Under the pieces are notes generated by a model that ran no database searches, was not told where the DNA came from, and saw only the letters and a list, made by a program, of their open reading frames with translations. A stretch of 64,000 nt of DNA. Origin: Micropruina glycogenica (GTDB lineage: Bacteria > Actinomycetota > Actinomycetes > Propionibacteriales > Propionibacteriaceae). Location: assembly GCF_039524395.1 (NCBI RefSeq), contig NZ_BAAAGO010000031.1. One strand, 5' to 3'. This document shows, piece by piece, positions 32,603 to 41,843 of the stretch; the first letter of the stretch is position 1, and every line of letters starts with the position of its first letter. The translations under genes and the position numbers were made by a program.

Positions 32603-32704
32603 CGATCTCGAGATCGCTGCACGATTTCACCCAGGCCGCACGCTCTCGGCCTGAAACACGAAAGCGTCCTGCTGACGCGAAATCGTGCAGGCATCTCGAG
32701 ATCG
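32603..32704. repeat. Long compound inverted repeat, right of the AbiEi/DUF559-like gene
   Basis: A 26-bp segment at 32603-32628 (starting CGATCTCGAGATCGCTG, ending GATTTC) is inverted at 32679-32704 with two mismatches. Further CTCGAGATCG half-sites occur downstream (about 32735-32750), and TTGCACGATCTGCCGAGG units precede it. It belongs to the same family as 31480-31581. The rest of 32539-32803 holds no gene. Confidence 0.85.
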
Positions 32705-32803
32705 CCAACCCTCACTCAACCCGAGACCGTGCAGCCATCTCGAGATCGCCGAACCTCACAGACGCCCCCAGCGCAGCCAACCGGACGAGGTAGTCCCTCG
32801 GCA

Positions 32804-32809
32804 TAGACT
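32804..32809 (+). promoter_or_regulatory. Leaderless -10 box of lipB
   Basis: TAGACT stands 6 nt before the GTG start with no ribosome-binding site between, so lipB probably has its own promoter despite lying behind the E2 gene. Confidence 0.6.
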
Positions 32810-32815
32810 GCCCGC

Positions 32816-33520
32816 GTGCCGTCCGCCGATGCAGTTGTCGAGAGCGTCCAGTTCGAGCGCCTGGGGCTCGGCGAGCGGTTGAGCCCCTATCTGCCCACCT
32901 GGGACTACCAACGCGAGGTGCACGCCCGGGTGTCGTCGGGCGAGCTGCCGGCGCAGGTGCTCTACGTCGAGCACGAGCCGGTGTACACGGCCGGCCACCG
33001 CACCACTGACGAACAACGCCCGCGCGACGGCACCCCGGTGATCGAGACCGACCGCGGCGGCCTGATCACCTACCACGGCCCCGGTCAACTGGTCGGATAC
33101 CCGATCGTCCGGCTGCCCGACCGGGTCGGTCCGGTGGCCTACGTGCGGCGGCTCGAAGAGGCGATCATTCGCACGCTGCGGCCGCTCGGTATCGAGGGTG
33201 GACGGGTCGAGGGCCGCACCGGCGTCTGGCTGCGCGCCGACCAGGCCCAGGGACGGCTCGAGCGCAAGATCGCCGCCATCGGCGTTCGGGTCAGCCGGCG
33301 GACGACGCTGCACGGCTTCGCCCTCAACGTCGCCGCCGAGAGCCTCGGCCCGTTCGCGGGCATCATTCCGTGCGGCATCGCCGACGCCGACGTCACGTCG
33401 ATCGAAACCGAACTCGGCGTGGCCCCGAGCCTGGCCGACGTGGCGGACGCCATCACCCCGCACCTGGCGGAACTGCTGACCTGGCACGACTTCGAGATGG
33501 CCGGCTGGTCGCGCGATTGA
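32816..33520 (+). CDS. lipB: Octanoyltransferase
   Basis: This 234-residue LipB transfers octanoate from acyl carrier protein to the lipoyl domains of E2 subunits and GcvH. Motifs are YVEHEPVYTAGHR, RGGLITYHGPGQLVGYPI, the catalytic Lys in ERKIAAIGVRVSRRTTLHGFALNV, and FAGIIPCGIADADVTSIE containing the active-site Cys. The length is within the normal range. It begins at a leaderless-type GTG and is followed by lipA after 83 bp with that gene's own -10 box. Its substrates include the acyltransferase encoded just upstream. Confidence 0.96.
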   Translation: MPSADAVVESVQFERLGLGERLSPYLPTWDYQREVHARVSSGELPAQVLYVEHEPVYTAGHRTTDEQRPRDGTPVIETDRGGLITYHGPGQLVGYPIVRLPDRVGPVAYVRRLEEAIIRTLRPLGIEGGRVEGRTGVWLRADQAQGRLERKIAAIGVRVSRRTTLHGFALNVAAESLGPFAGIIPCGIADADVTSIETELGVAPSLADVADAITPHLAELLTWHDFEMAGWSRD

Positions 33521-33591
33521 CCGAACGACAGCATCGCCACCGTTCGCCCATGGCTGAGCACCGGTACGTGAGGCGGGCGGTCGTCGCGGGA

Positions 33592-33597
33592 TAGGAT
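33592..33597 (+). promoter_or_regulatory. Leaderless -10 box of lipA
   Basis: TAGGAT stands 6 nt before the GTG start of lipA; no Shine-Dalgarno sequence is visible. Confidence 0.6.
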
Positions 33598-33603
33598 GGG
33601 CCG

Positions 33604-34605
33604 GTGACCCTAGCCGACGACGCAGTCAGCCCCGCGCCGAGCGCCCCGCCCGCCGGCCGCAAGCTGTTGCGGCTCGAGGTGCGCAACAGCCAGACCCCGA
33701 TCGAGCGCAAGCCGCCGTGGATTCGCACCACCGCCCGCATGGGCCCCGAATACCGCGGGCTGATGAAGCTGGTGCAGGACGAGAACCTGCACACCGTGTG
33801 TCAAGAGGCCGGCTGCCCCAACATCTTCGAGTGCTGGGAAGACAAAGAGGCCACGTTCCTGATCGGCGGCGACTCGTGCACCCGGCGTTGCGACTTCTGC
33901 CAGATCGAGTCGCGCAAGCCCTCCGGCTACGACAGGGGCGAACCCAGAAGAGTGGCCGAGTCGGTGCAGACCATGGGCCTGCGCTACGCCACCGTCACCG
34001 GGGTCTGCCGCGACGACCTCGAAGACGAGGGTGCGTGGCTGTACTCCGAGACCATTCGGCAGATCCACCACATCAATCCGGGCGTGGGCGTCGAGATGCT
34101 GGCCCCCGACTTCTCGGGCCGGCGTGAGCTGCTGCAGCAACTGTTCGACACCCGTCCCGAGGTGTTCGCGCACAACGTCGAAACGGTGCCGCGCATTTTT
34201 CGCCGCATTCGTCCCGGCTTCAGTTACGACCGCTCGCTCGAGGTGCTGCGCTGGTCGCGCGAAGAAGAACTGGTCACCAAGTCGAACCTGATTCTGGGCA
34301 TGGGCGAGACCCGCGAGGAAGTGTCTCAGGCGCTGCGCGACCTGTACGACGCGGGCACCGAGCTGATCACCATCACGCAGTACCTGCGGCCCTCGCCGCG
34401 GCATCACCCGATCGACCGCTGGGTGACCCCCGAAGAGTTCAACGAACTCGAGCAGGAGGCCATCGAGATCGGCTTCCCGGGCGTGCTGTCCGGGCCGCTG
34501 GTTCGTTCGTCGTACCGGGCCGGACGGCTGTACCGTACGGCGCTGGAGGCTCGCCGGCGGCGGGCCCGTGACACCATCACCACGGGGAGTTCGAATGGCC
34601 AGTGA
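33604..34605 (+). CDS. lipA: Lipoyl synthase
   Basis: This 333-residue radical SAM enzyme inserts two sulfur atoms into protein-bound octanoyl groups. Both 4Fe-4S sites are visible: the auxiliary cluster motif CQEAGCPNIFEC (Cys-x4-Cys-x5-Cys), and the radical SAM motif CTRRCDFC (Cys-x3-Cys-x2-Cys). The RSSYRAGRLY segment at the C-terminus supplies the Ser that ligates the auxiliary cluster. Translation starts at GTG 33604. The last 11 nt overlap the start of the DUF4191 gene, a common partner in actinobacteria. Confidence 0.97.
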   Translation: MTLADDAVSPAPSAPPAGRKLLRLEVRNSQTPIERKPPWIRTTARMGPEYRGLMKLVQDENLHTVCQEAGCPNIFECWEDKEATFLIGGDSCTRRCDFCQIESRKPSGYDRGEPRRVAESVQTMGLRYATVTGVCRDDLEDEGAWLYSETIRQIHHINPGVGVEMLAPDFSGRRELLQQLFDTRPEVFAHNVETVPRIFRRIRPGFSYDRSLEVLRWSREEELVTKSNLILGMGETREEVSQALRDLYDAGTELITITQYLRPSPRHHPIDRWVTPEEFNELEQEAIEIGFPGVLSGPLVRSSYRAGRLYRTALEARRRRARDTITTGSSNGQ

Positions 34606-35359
34606 AAAGGCGAAGGCGCTCGCCGCGCAGCAGAAGCAGGAGCGCAAGGCCGAAAAGCTGCGCAAGAAGAGCTCCGACGACCCCCGCGACTGGGGGCGGG
34701 TGCGGCAGATCATCGAGGCGTACAAGCGCACCAACGAACTCGATCCCGAACTGAAGTGGTGGACGCTGCTCGCCGTCGCCGGCCCCATCGTGCTGATGCT
34801 GGCGGTGGGCTTCTGGCTACAGCCGTGGTGGCTGTGGCTGATCACCGGCGTCATGTTCGCCCTGGTGGCAGCCCTGTATGTGCTCACCTGGCGGGTCAAG
34901 AAGGCCAACTTCAAGCGGTACGAGGGCCAGGCCGGCTCGGCCGAAGTGGCGTTTCAGCTGCTCAACAAGAAGAAGTGGTCCTACGAGATCGGCATCGCCG
35001 CCACCCGGCAGATGGACGTGGTGCACCGCGTGATCGGCGCCCCCGGCATCGTGCTCGTGGGCGAGGGCAGCAGCCCGGCACGCACGCGTCAGTTGCTGGC
35101 CACCGAGGCCAAGAAGCACGAACAGGTCGCCTACGGCGTGCCCGTCACCACCGTGCTGGTGGGCAAAGACCAGGGCCAGGTGCCCCTCGACGCCCTGCAG
35201 AAGCATCTGGAGAAGCTGCCCAAGGCGCTGCAGCCGCATCAGCTCACCGAGGTCAAGCAGCGGCTCAAGGCGCTGGACGCGATGCGGCCCAGGATTCCCG
35301 TGCCGCGCGGCCCGATGCCCACCATGAAGGGCGTCAACCGGGCTATGCGGGGCCGCTGA
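34595..35359 (+). CDS. DUF4191 membrane protein
   Basis: This 254-residue protein of the DUF4191 family has a strongly basic N-terminus (KAKALAAQQKQERKAEKLRKK), two membrane spans at about residues 55-100 and a soluble C-terminal domain (WSYEIGIAATRQMDVVHRVIG, APGIVLVGEG). It nearly always follows lipA in actinobacteria. The function is unknown. The ATG at 34595 has GGGGAG 5 nt upstream and overlaps the end of lipA, so the two are translationally linked. The C-terminus is rich in Pro and Arg. Confidence 0.88.
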   Translation: MASEKAKALAAQQKQERKAEKLRKKSSDDPRDWGRVRQIIEAYKRTNELDPELKWWTLLAVAGPIVLMLAVGFWLQPWWLWLITGVMFALVAALYVLTWRVKKANFKRYEGQAGSAEVAFQLLNKKKWSYEIGIAATRQMDVVHRVIGAPGIVLVGEGSSPARTRQLLATEAKKHEQVAYGVPVTTVLVGKDQGQVPLDALQKHLEKLPKALQPHQLTEVKQRLKALDAMRPRIPVPRGPMPTMKGVNRAMRGR

Positions 35360-35491
35360 GGTCAGCTTCCTCAACGGTTGCGAGATCCGTCGTCCGCCGC
35401 GATCATGAGCACCGACTCGTCATTCGGGGCGGGGGTGGGCCCCGCGCAGTCCAGCGTCCACCCGATCCCTGTCCGGCGCGTAGCTGCCCTC

Positions 35492-35531
35492 GTGACACCC
35501 GACTGCCCGCAGGCAGGCAACGGCGTGTCAC
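35492..35531. repeat. 40-bp GTGACAC palindrome between convergent genes
   Basis: GTGACAC and GTGTCAC lie at the ends, with inner CTGCC/GGCAG pairs, in a 40-bp dyad. The second copy, also exactly 40 bp and also between convergent genes, is at 53303-53342. The remaining 35360-35626 has no gene. Confidence 0.8.
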
Positions 35532-35626
35532 GAAGCCAGCGGCGTCGGGCCGGCGGCAGGTTGAAGGTTCTCGACGTCCGCCGCCCTAGCCCAGGTCGGG
35601 CAGCGGGTCGCGGCTTGAGTGGCCTC

Positions 35627-37396
<1,770 letters not shown>

Positions 37397-37504
37397 CGGT
37401 CAAGGGTAGGGGACGGCGTGGGGCCCCTTCTGGCGCGAGTCAAGAGGATTTTCGCCCGGACGATCCGCAGGCTCGATTGGCACCCCGCCGAGCCGGTTGC
37501 CACA

Positions 37505-39898
37505 ATGACCAGGGTGACCTCTACCACCCAGGTGCGACCCTTCACCGGCACGTACCGACTGCAGCTGCACGCCGGCTTCACGCTCGACGACGCCTGTGGC
37601 GTGGTTCCCTACCTCGCCGACCTGGGCGTGAGCCACCTCTACTTGGCACCGATCCTCACCGCGGTGCCCGGTTCGGTGCACGGCTACGACGTGCTCGACC
37701 ACACCGCGATCAACCCCGAACTCGGTGGACGCCCCGCGCTGGCCCGGTTGGCGCACACCGCCCACGAACACGGGCTCGGCATCGTGGTCGACATCGTGCC
37801 CAACCACATGGCACTGGTGGCTCCTCAGTGGCGCAACGCCCCGCTGTGGCAGGTGCTGCGCGAAGGCCCGACCTCGGCCGCCGCGCACTGGTTCGACGTC
37901 GACTGGGCCCACCTCGACGGTCGCTTCGGCCTGCCGATTCTGGGTGGCACGCTGGCCGACGAACTGGCCGCCGGTTCGCTCACCCTCGACGTCGGACGCC
38001 CCGACGAAGGTCCCGCCGCCGGGGCCCCCGTGCTGCGCTACTACGACCATGTGCTGCCGCTGAACCCCGACGGGCCCACCTCGGGCGATCTCGGCGACGT
38101 GCTGGCCGCCCAGCACTGGCTACTGGCCAGCCACACCGAAGCCGCCGACGTGCTCAACTACCGCCGCTTCTTCGAGGTCGACCAGTTGGTGGCGATTCGG
38201 GTGGAACTGCCCGACGTGTTCGACGCCACCCATGCGCTACTGCTCGAGTTGCACCACGCGGGGGTGATCGACGGTTTCAGGGTCGACCATCCCGACGGCC
38301 TGGCCGACCCCGAGGCCTATCTGGCCCGGCTCGCCGACAAATGCCGACCCGGCACCCCGATCTGGGTGGAGAAGATCCTCGAGGGCCACGAACGGCTGCC
38401 CGAATGGGCCGCAGCCGGCACCACCGGCTACGACGCCGCCTTCGCCCTCGACACGGCCCTGGTCGACCCCGCGACCGTCGAGACGGTCACCACGGCCTGG
38501 GTGGCCACCGGCGGCGAGCCGTCGCTGGAGGCGTGCACCGCCCAGAGCAAGCGCCAGGTGCTCGACCAGTTGCTGCAGCCCGAACTCAACCGCCTGCAGC
38601 GGGCCGCGGCGAAAGCGCTGCCCGGCCACGAGCCGTCCGCGCTGCGCGAGGCACTCACCGAGTTGCTGGTCGAGCTGCACGTGTACCGGGCCTACGTGCG
38701 TCCGGGCACCGAGCCAGACGCACAACTGGTCGCCCCGCTGCACGAGGCCCTCGCCCGGGTGCACGACGATCACCCCGACCTGGCCGAGGCAGCGACCGAC
38801 TTGGCCGGGGTTCTGGAGCGTCCGGGCACCGCGCCCGGTGACGCCGAGGCCGCTGCCGACCTGTGCGTGCGGTTTCAGCAGACCACCGGCCCGGTGATGG
38901 CCAAGGGCATCGAAGACACCACCTTCTACCGCTGGCACCGGCTCTGCGCCCTCAACGAGGTGGGTTTCGACCCGGTCACCGGCGAACACCCCGGCACTGC
39001 CGACCTGCACGCCTGGGCCGCCCACCAGGCCGACCACTGGCCGCTGGGGCTCACGGGACTGTCCACCCACGACACCAAGCGCAGCGAGGACGTCCGCGCC
39101 CGGCTGCTCGCGCTGGCCGGCGACGCCGACGCCTGGACGCGCCTGTCGGCCCTGGCCGTCGCGGCCGCCGACGCGCACGGCGTCGACCTGGCCACCGCGC
39201 ACCTGGTGTGGCAGACCCTGGCCGGTGTCGGACGCATCACCCCCGAGCGATTGGACGCCTACCTGACCAAGGCGATTCGTGAGGCCAAGCAGCACACCAG
39301 CTGGCTGCAACCCGACGACGACTACGAGAAACGCGTGCTCGACCTCGGCCGCTCGATTCTGGCCGGCGACGAGCTGGGCGTCGCCATCGCAGCGGCCGTC
39401 CGCGACAATCGCGCCGCGATCAGGTCCGTCACACTGGCCCAGAAGCTGGTGCAACTGACCCTGCCTGGCGTACCCGACACCTACCAGGGCGCCTGCCAGC
39501 TCAACCTGACGCTCGTCGACCCCGACAACCGCGACGACATCGACTTCGCGGCGCACAGCGCCCGGTTGGCCAGGCTGGACGCCGGCGGAGCCCTCGAATC
39601 GCTCGACGACGAGGTGATGCTGGTCACCTCGCGCACCCTGCGGTTGCGCCGCGAGCGGGCCGAGTTGTTCGCCGACGACTACCGTGCGCTGAACCTGCCG
39701 CCGGGCCTGCTCGGTTTCGGCCGCGGCGACGACGTGGTGGTCGTCGTGCAACAGGGGCGTGCCGCGGCGGCGGGCGACGTCGACCTGCCGAACGACACCT
39801 GGGTCGACGTTCTCACCGGCAACCGCTTCGACGGCGCCACAGCCGCCGCCGACCTGCTCGCCACCCTGCCGGTGGCCCTGCTGGTACGGGAGGGCTGA
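37505..39898 (+). CDS. treY: Malto-oligosyltrehalose synthase
   Basis: This 797-residue GH13 enzyme converts the reducing-end linkage of maltodextrins to an alpha,alpha-1,1 bond. Conserved blocks are STTQVRPFTGTYRLQLHAGF, VPYLADLGVSHLYLAP, the beta-strand with VDIVPNHMA, DGFRVDHPDGLADP containing the nucleophile Asp, WVEKILEGHE with the acid/base Glu, and GLSTHDTKRSEDVRARL near the C-terminus. The ATG at 37505 starts the family N-terminus; an in-frame GTG at 37514 is possible. Its TGA overlaps the treZ ATG. With TreZ it makes trehalose from glycogen-type glucans; a debranching treX is not in the window. Confidence 0.95.
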   Translation: MTRVTSTTQVRPFTGTYRLQLHAGFTLDDACGVVPYLADLGVSHLYLAPILTAVPGSVHGYDVLDHTAINPELGGRPALARLAHTAHEHGLGIVVDIVPNHMALVAPQWRNAPLWQVLREGPTSAAAHWFDVDWAHLDGRFGLPILGGTLADELAAGSLTLDVGRPDEGPAAGAPVLRYYDHVLPLNPDGPTSGDLGDVLAAQHWLLASHTEAADVLNYRRFFEVDQLVAIRVELPDVFDATHALLLELHHAGVIDGFRVDHPDGLADPEAYLARLADKCRPGTPIWVEKILEGHERLPEWAAAGTTGYDAAFALDTALVDPATVETVTTAWVATGGEPSLEACTAQSKRQVLDQLLQPELNRLQRAAAKALPGHEPSALREALTELLVELHVYRAYVRPGTEPDAQLVAPLHEALARVHDDHPDLAEAATDLAGVLERPGTAPGDAEAAADLCVRFQQTTGPVMAKGIEDTTFYRWHRLCALNEVGFDPVTGEHPGTADLHAWAAHQADHWPLGLTGLSTHDTKRSEDVRARLLALAGDADAWTRLSALAVAAADAHGVDLATAHLVWQTLAGVGRITPERLDAYLTKAIREAKQHTSWLQPDDDYEKRVLDLGRSILAGDELGVAIAAAVRDNRAAIRSVTLAQKLVQLTLPGVPDTYQGACQLNLTLVDPDNRDDIDFAAHSARLARLDAGGALESLDDEVMLVTSRTLRLRRERAELFADDYRALNLPPGLLGFGRGDDVVVVVQQGRAAAAGDVDLPNDTWVDVLTGNRFDGATAAADLLATLPVALLVREG

Positions 39899-41676
39899 TG
39901 CTGCACCACTACACGGTCTGGGCCCCCGAGGCCGAACGCGTCGACCTCGTGCTTGGTGCCGGGGGCGAGCGCACCGAGCCGATGCAGGCCACGGGCGAAG
40001 GTTGGTGGGCCGCCGACGCGGAGCCGGGCGATGGACGGTACTCCTTCGCCCTCGACGACGGCGACCCGTGGCCAGACCCCCGCGGACGGCGCCAGCCCGA
40101 CGGCGTCCATGCCCCGTCGGCGCTGGTCGACATGAGCACGTTCACCTGGACCGATCACGACTGGGCCGGCAAGCCGCTCAAGGGGTCGGTGGTCTACGAG
40201 GTGCACGTCGGCACCTTCACGCCGAGCGGCACCTTCGACGGCGCCATCGAGCGCCTCGACTACCTGGCCGATCTGGGCGTCGACGTGATCGAGCTGATGC
40301 CGGTGGCGTCGTTTCCGGGCCGCAGCGGCTGGGGGTACGACGGCGTCGCGTTGTATTCGGTGCACGAGGCGTACGGAGGCCCCGAGGGCCTGCAGCGTTT
40401 CGTGGACGCCGCGCACGCCCACGGCCTCGCCGTCTGGCTCGACGTGGTGTACAACCACCTCGGCCCCGACGGCAATTACCTGCCCAGCTACGGCCCATAT
40501 TTCACCGACCGCCACCAGACGCCGTGGGGTGTCGCGGTCAACCTCGACGGCCCGGGCAGCGACCAGGTGCGCGCGTTCTTCACCGACAACGTCCGGCAAT
40601 GGTTCGCCGACTATCACCTCGACGGGTTGCGGCTCGACGCCGTCCATGCCCTGCACGACGACCAGGCCGTGCACCTGCTCGAAGAAATGGCCGCCATCGC
40701 CGACCAGATCAGCGAGGCCACCGGGGTGCCGCGGGTGCTGGTGGCCGAGTCCGACCGCAACGACCCCGCCACCGTTGCGCCGCGCGGCCTGGGCGGCGCG
40801 GGTGGGCTGGGGCTCGACGGGCAGTGGGCCGACGACGTGCACCACGCCTTGCACGTGGCGCTGACCGGCGAGGCGCAGGGCTACTACGCCGACTTCGCCG
40901 ACCCTCAGGCCCTGCCGAAAGTGCTGGGCCACAGCCCGTTCTTTCACGACGGCACGTACTCGTCGTTTCGCGGCCGGCGGCACGGCCGCCCGGTCGAGCC
41001 GGCGGTCACGCCCGGGTGGCGGTTCATCGTGTCGCTGCAGACCCACGACCAGGTCGGCAACCGCGCCACCGGCGATCGCCTCGGTCACCTCGCGGGTAGT
41101 GGACGGGCAGCGATCGGGGCAGCGCTGCTGCTCACGTCGCCGTACACGCCGATGCTGTTCATGGGCGAGGAGTTCGACGCCTCCACGCCCTGGCAGTACT
41201 TCACCGACCACTCGGAAGAGTGGTTGGCCGAATCGATTCGCGAGGGCCGGCAGGCCGAGTTCGCCGAACACGGCTGGTCGGGCGAGGTGCCCGACCCGCA
41301 AGACCCCGGCACCGTCGAGACGTCCACCCTGGAGTGGGCAGAACTCGATCAGCCCCAGCACGCCGCGATGCTGAGCTGGTACCGCACGCTGATCGCGTTG
41401 CGCCGTCGGCTGCCCGACGTGCGCGAGGCGGTGCTGGGCGAGGGTGCGGTGGCCCGCGACGGTGACCTGCTGCTGGTGCGCCGCGGTGAGCTGAACGTGG
41501 TGGCGAACCTGGGTGACGAGCCCGGACGACTGCCCGTCGCCCTCGACGCCGAAGTGCTGGCCGGCTTCGGCGAGGTGAGGTTGGACGACGCCGAGGTGCT
41601 GCTCGGACCGGGCAGCGTCGGGCTGCTGCTGGCACCTCCGCCGACGGGGGTCATTCCGGTCATCGCCGACGCCTGA
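39898..41676 (+). CDS. treZ: Malto-oligosyltrehalose trehalohydrolase
   Basis: This 592-residue GH13 enzyme cleaves trehalose from the end of the TreY product. An N-terminal carbohydrate-binding module E-like domain (residues 1-90, HHYTVWAPEAERVDLVLG) precedes the barrel, with YEVHVGTFTPSGTFDGAIERLDYL, VDVIELMPVASFPGRSGWGYDGV, LDVVYNHLGPDGNY, DGLRLDAVHAL (nucleophile Asp), VLVAESDRNDP (acid/base Glu) and QTHDQVGNR. The coding region starts on the last base of treY's TGA frame (ATG overlap), so the pair is translated as a unit. Confidence 0.95.
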   Translation: MLHHYTVWAPEAERVDLVLGAGGERTEPMQATGEGWWAADAEPGDGRYSFALDDGDPWPDPRGRRQPDGVHAPSALVDMSTFTWTDHDWAGKPLKGSVVYEVHVGTFTPSGTFDGAIERLDYLADLGVDVIELMPVASFPGRSGWGYDGVALYSVHEAYGGPEGLQRFVDAAHAHGLAVWLDVVYNHLGPDGNYLPSYGPYFTDRHQTPWGVAVNLDGPGSDQVRAFFTDNVRQWFADYHLDGLRLDAVHALHDDQAVHLLEEMAAIADQISEATGVPRVLVAESDRNDPATVAPRGLGGAGGLGLDGQWADDVHHALHVALTGEAQGYYADFADPQALPKVLGHSPFFHDGTYSSFRGRRHGRPVEPAVTPGWRFIVSLQTHDQVGNRATGDRLGHLAGSGRAAIGAALLLTSPYTPMLFMGEEFDASTPWQYFTDHSEEWLAESIREGRQAEFAEHGWSGEVPDPQDPGTVETSTLEWAELDQPQHAAMLSWYRTLIALRRRLPDVREAVLGEGAVARDGDLLLVRRGELNVVANLGDEPGRLPVALDAEVLAGFGEVRLDDAEVLLGPGSVGLLLAPPPTGVIPVIADA

Positions 41677-41696
41677 CCGGCAGCTTTGAGATTCCG

Positions 41697-41821
41697 GGTG
41701 GCGCGAGATAGGAACCGTCCCCAACACGCGCCAGAACCGTCCCGTCATCGCGGCGAACGCCGGGATCCCTGCGCCCCACCGACCGGGTGGCGCGAGATAG
41801 GAACCGTCCCCAACTCCCGCC
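41697..41821. repeat. GGAACCGTCCCC-core repeats after treZ, with a GATCCCGGCG-type unit between
   Basis: Two copies with GGTGGCGCGAGATAG left arms are at 41697-41732 and 41786-41821. Between them, AGAACCGTCCCGTC (41733-41746) is a partial core fused to an inverse-oriented copy of the GCGGCGAACGCCGGGATCC element (41743-41768). The region has no gene. Confidence 0.8.
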
Positions 41822-41843
41822 AGAATCGCTGGTCGAGCTCCCG

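Noticed and set aside
31480..32704. CRISPR array suggested by repeated CTCGAGATCG units
   Set aside because: The units are palindromic half-sites in inverted pairs, not evenly spaced direct repeats with unique spacers, and no cas gene is present.
38237..39751. A 504-codon frame antisense to treY
   Set aside because: Composition typical of antisense shadows (Gly, Arg, Val, Gln); no motif.
37505..41676. Full treX-treY-treZ cluster
   Set aside because: No debranching enzyme frame lies next to treY/treZ; flanks are an ABC-F gene and repeats.
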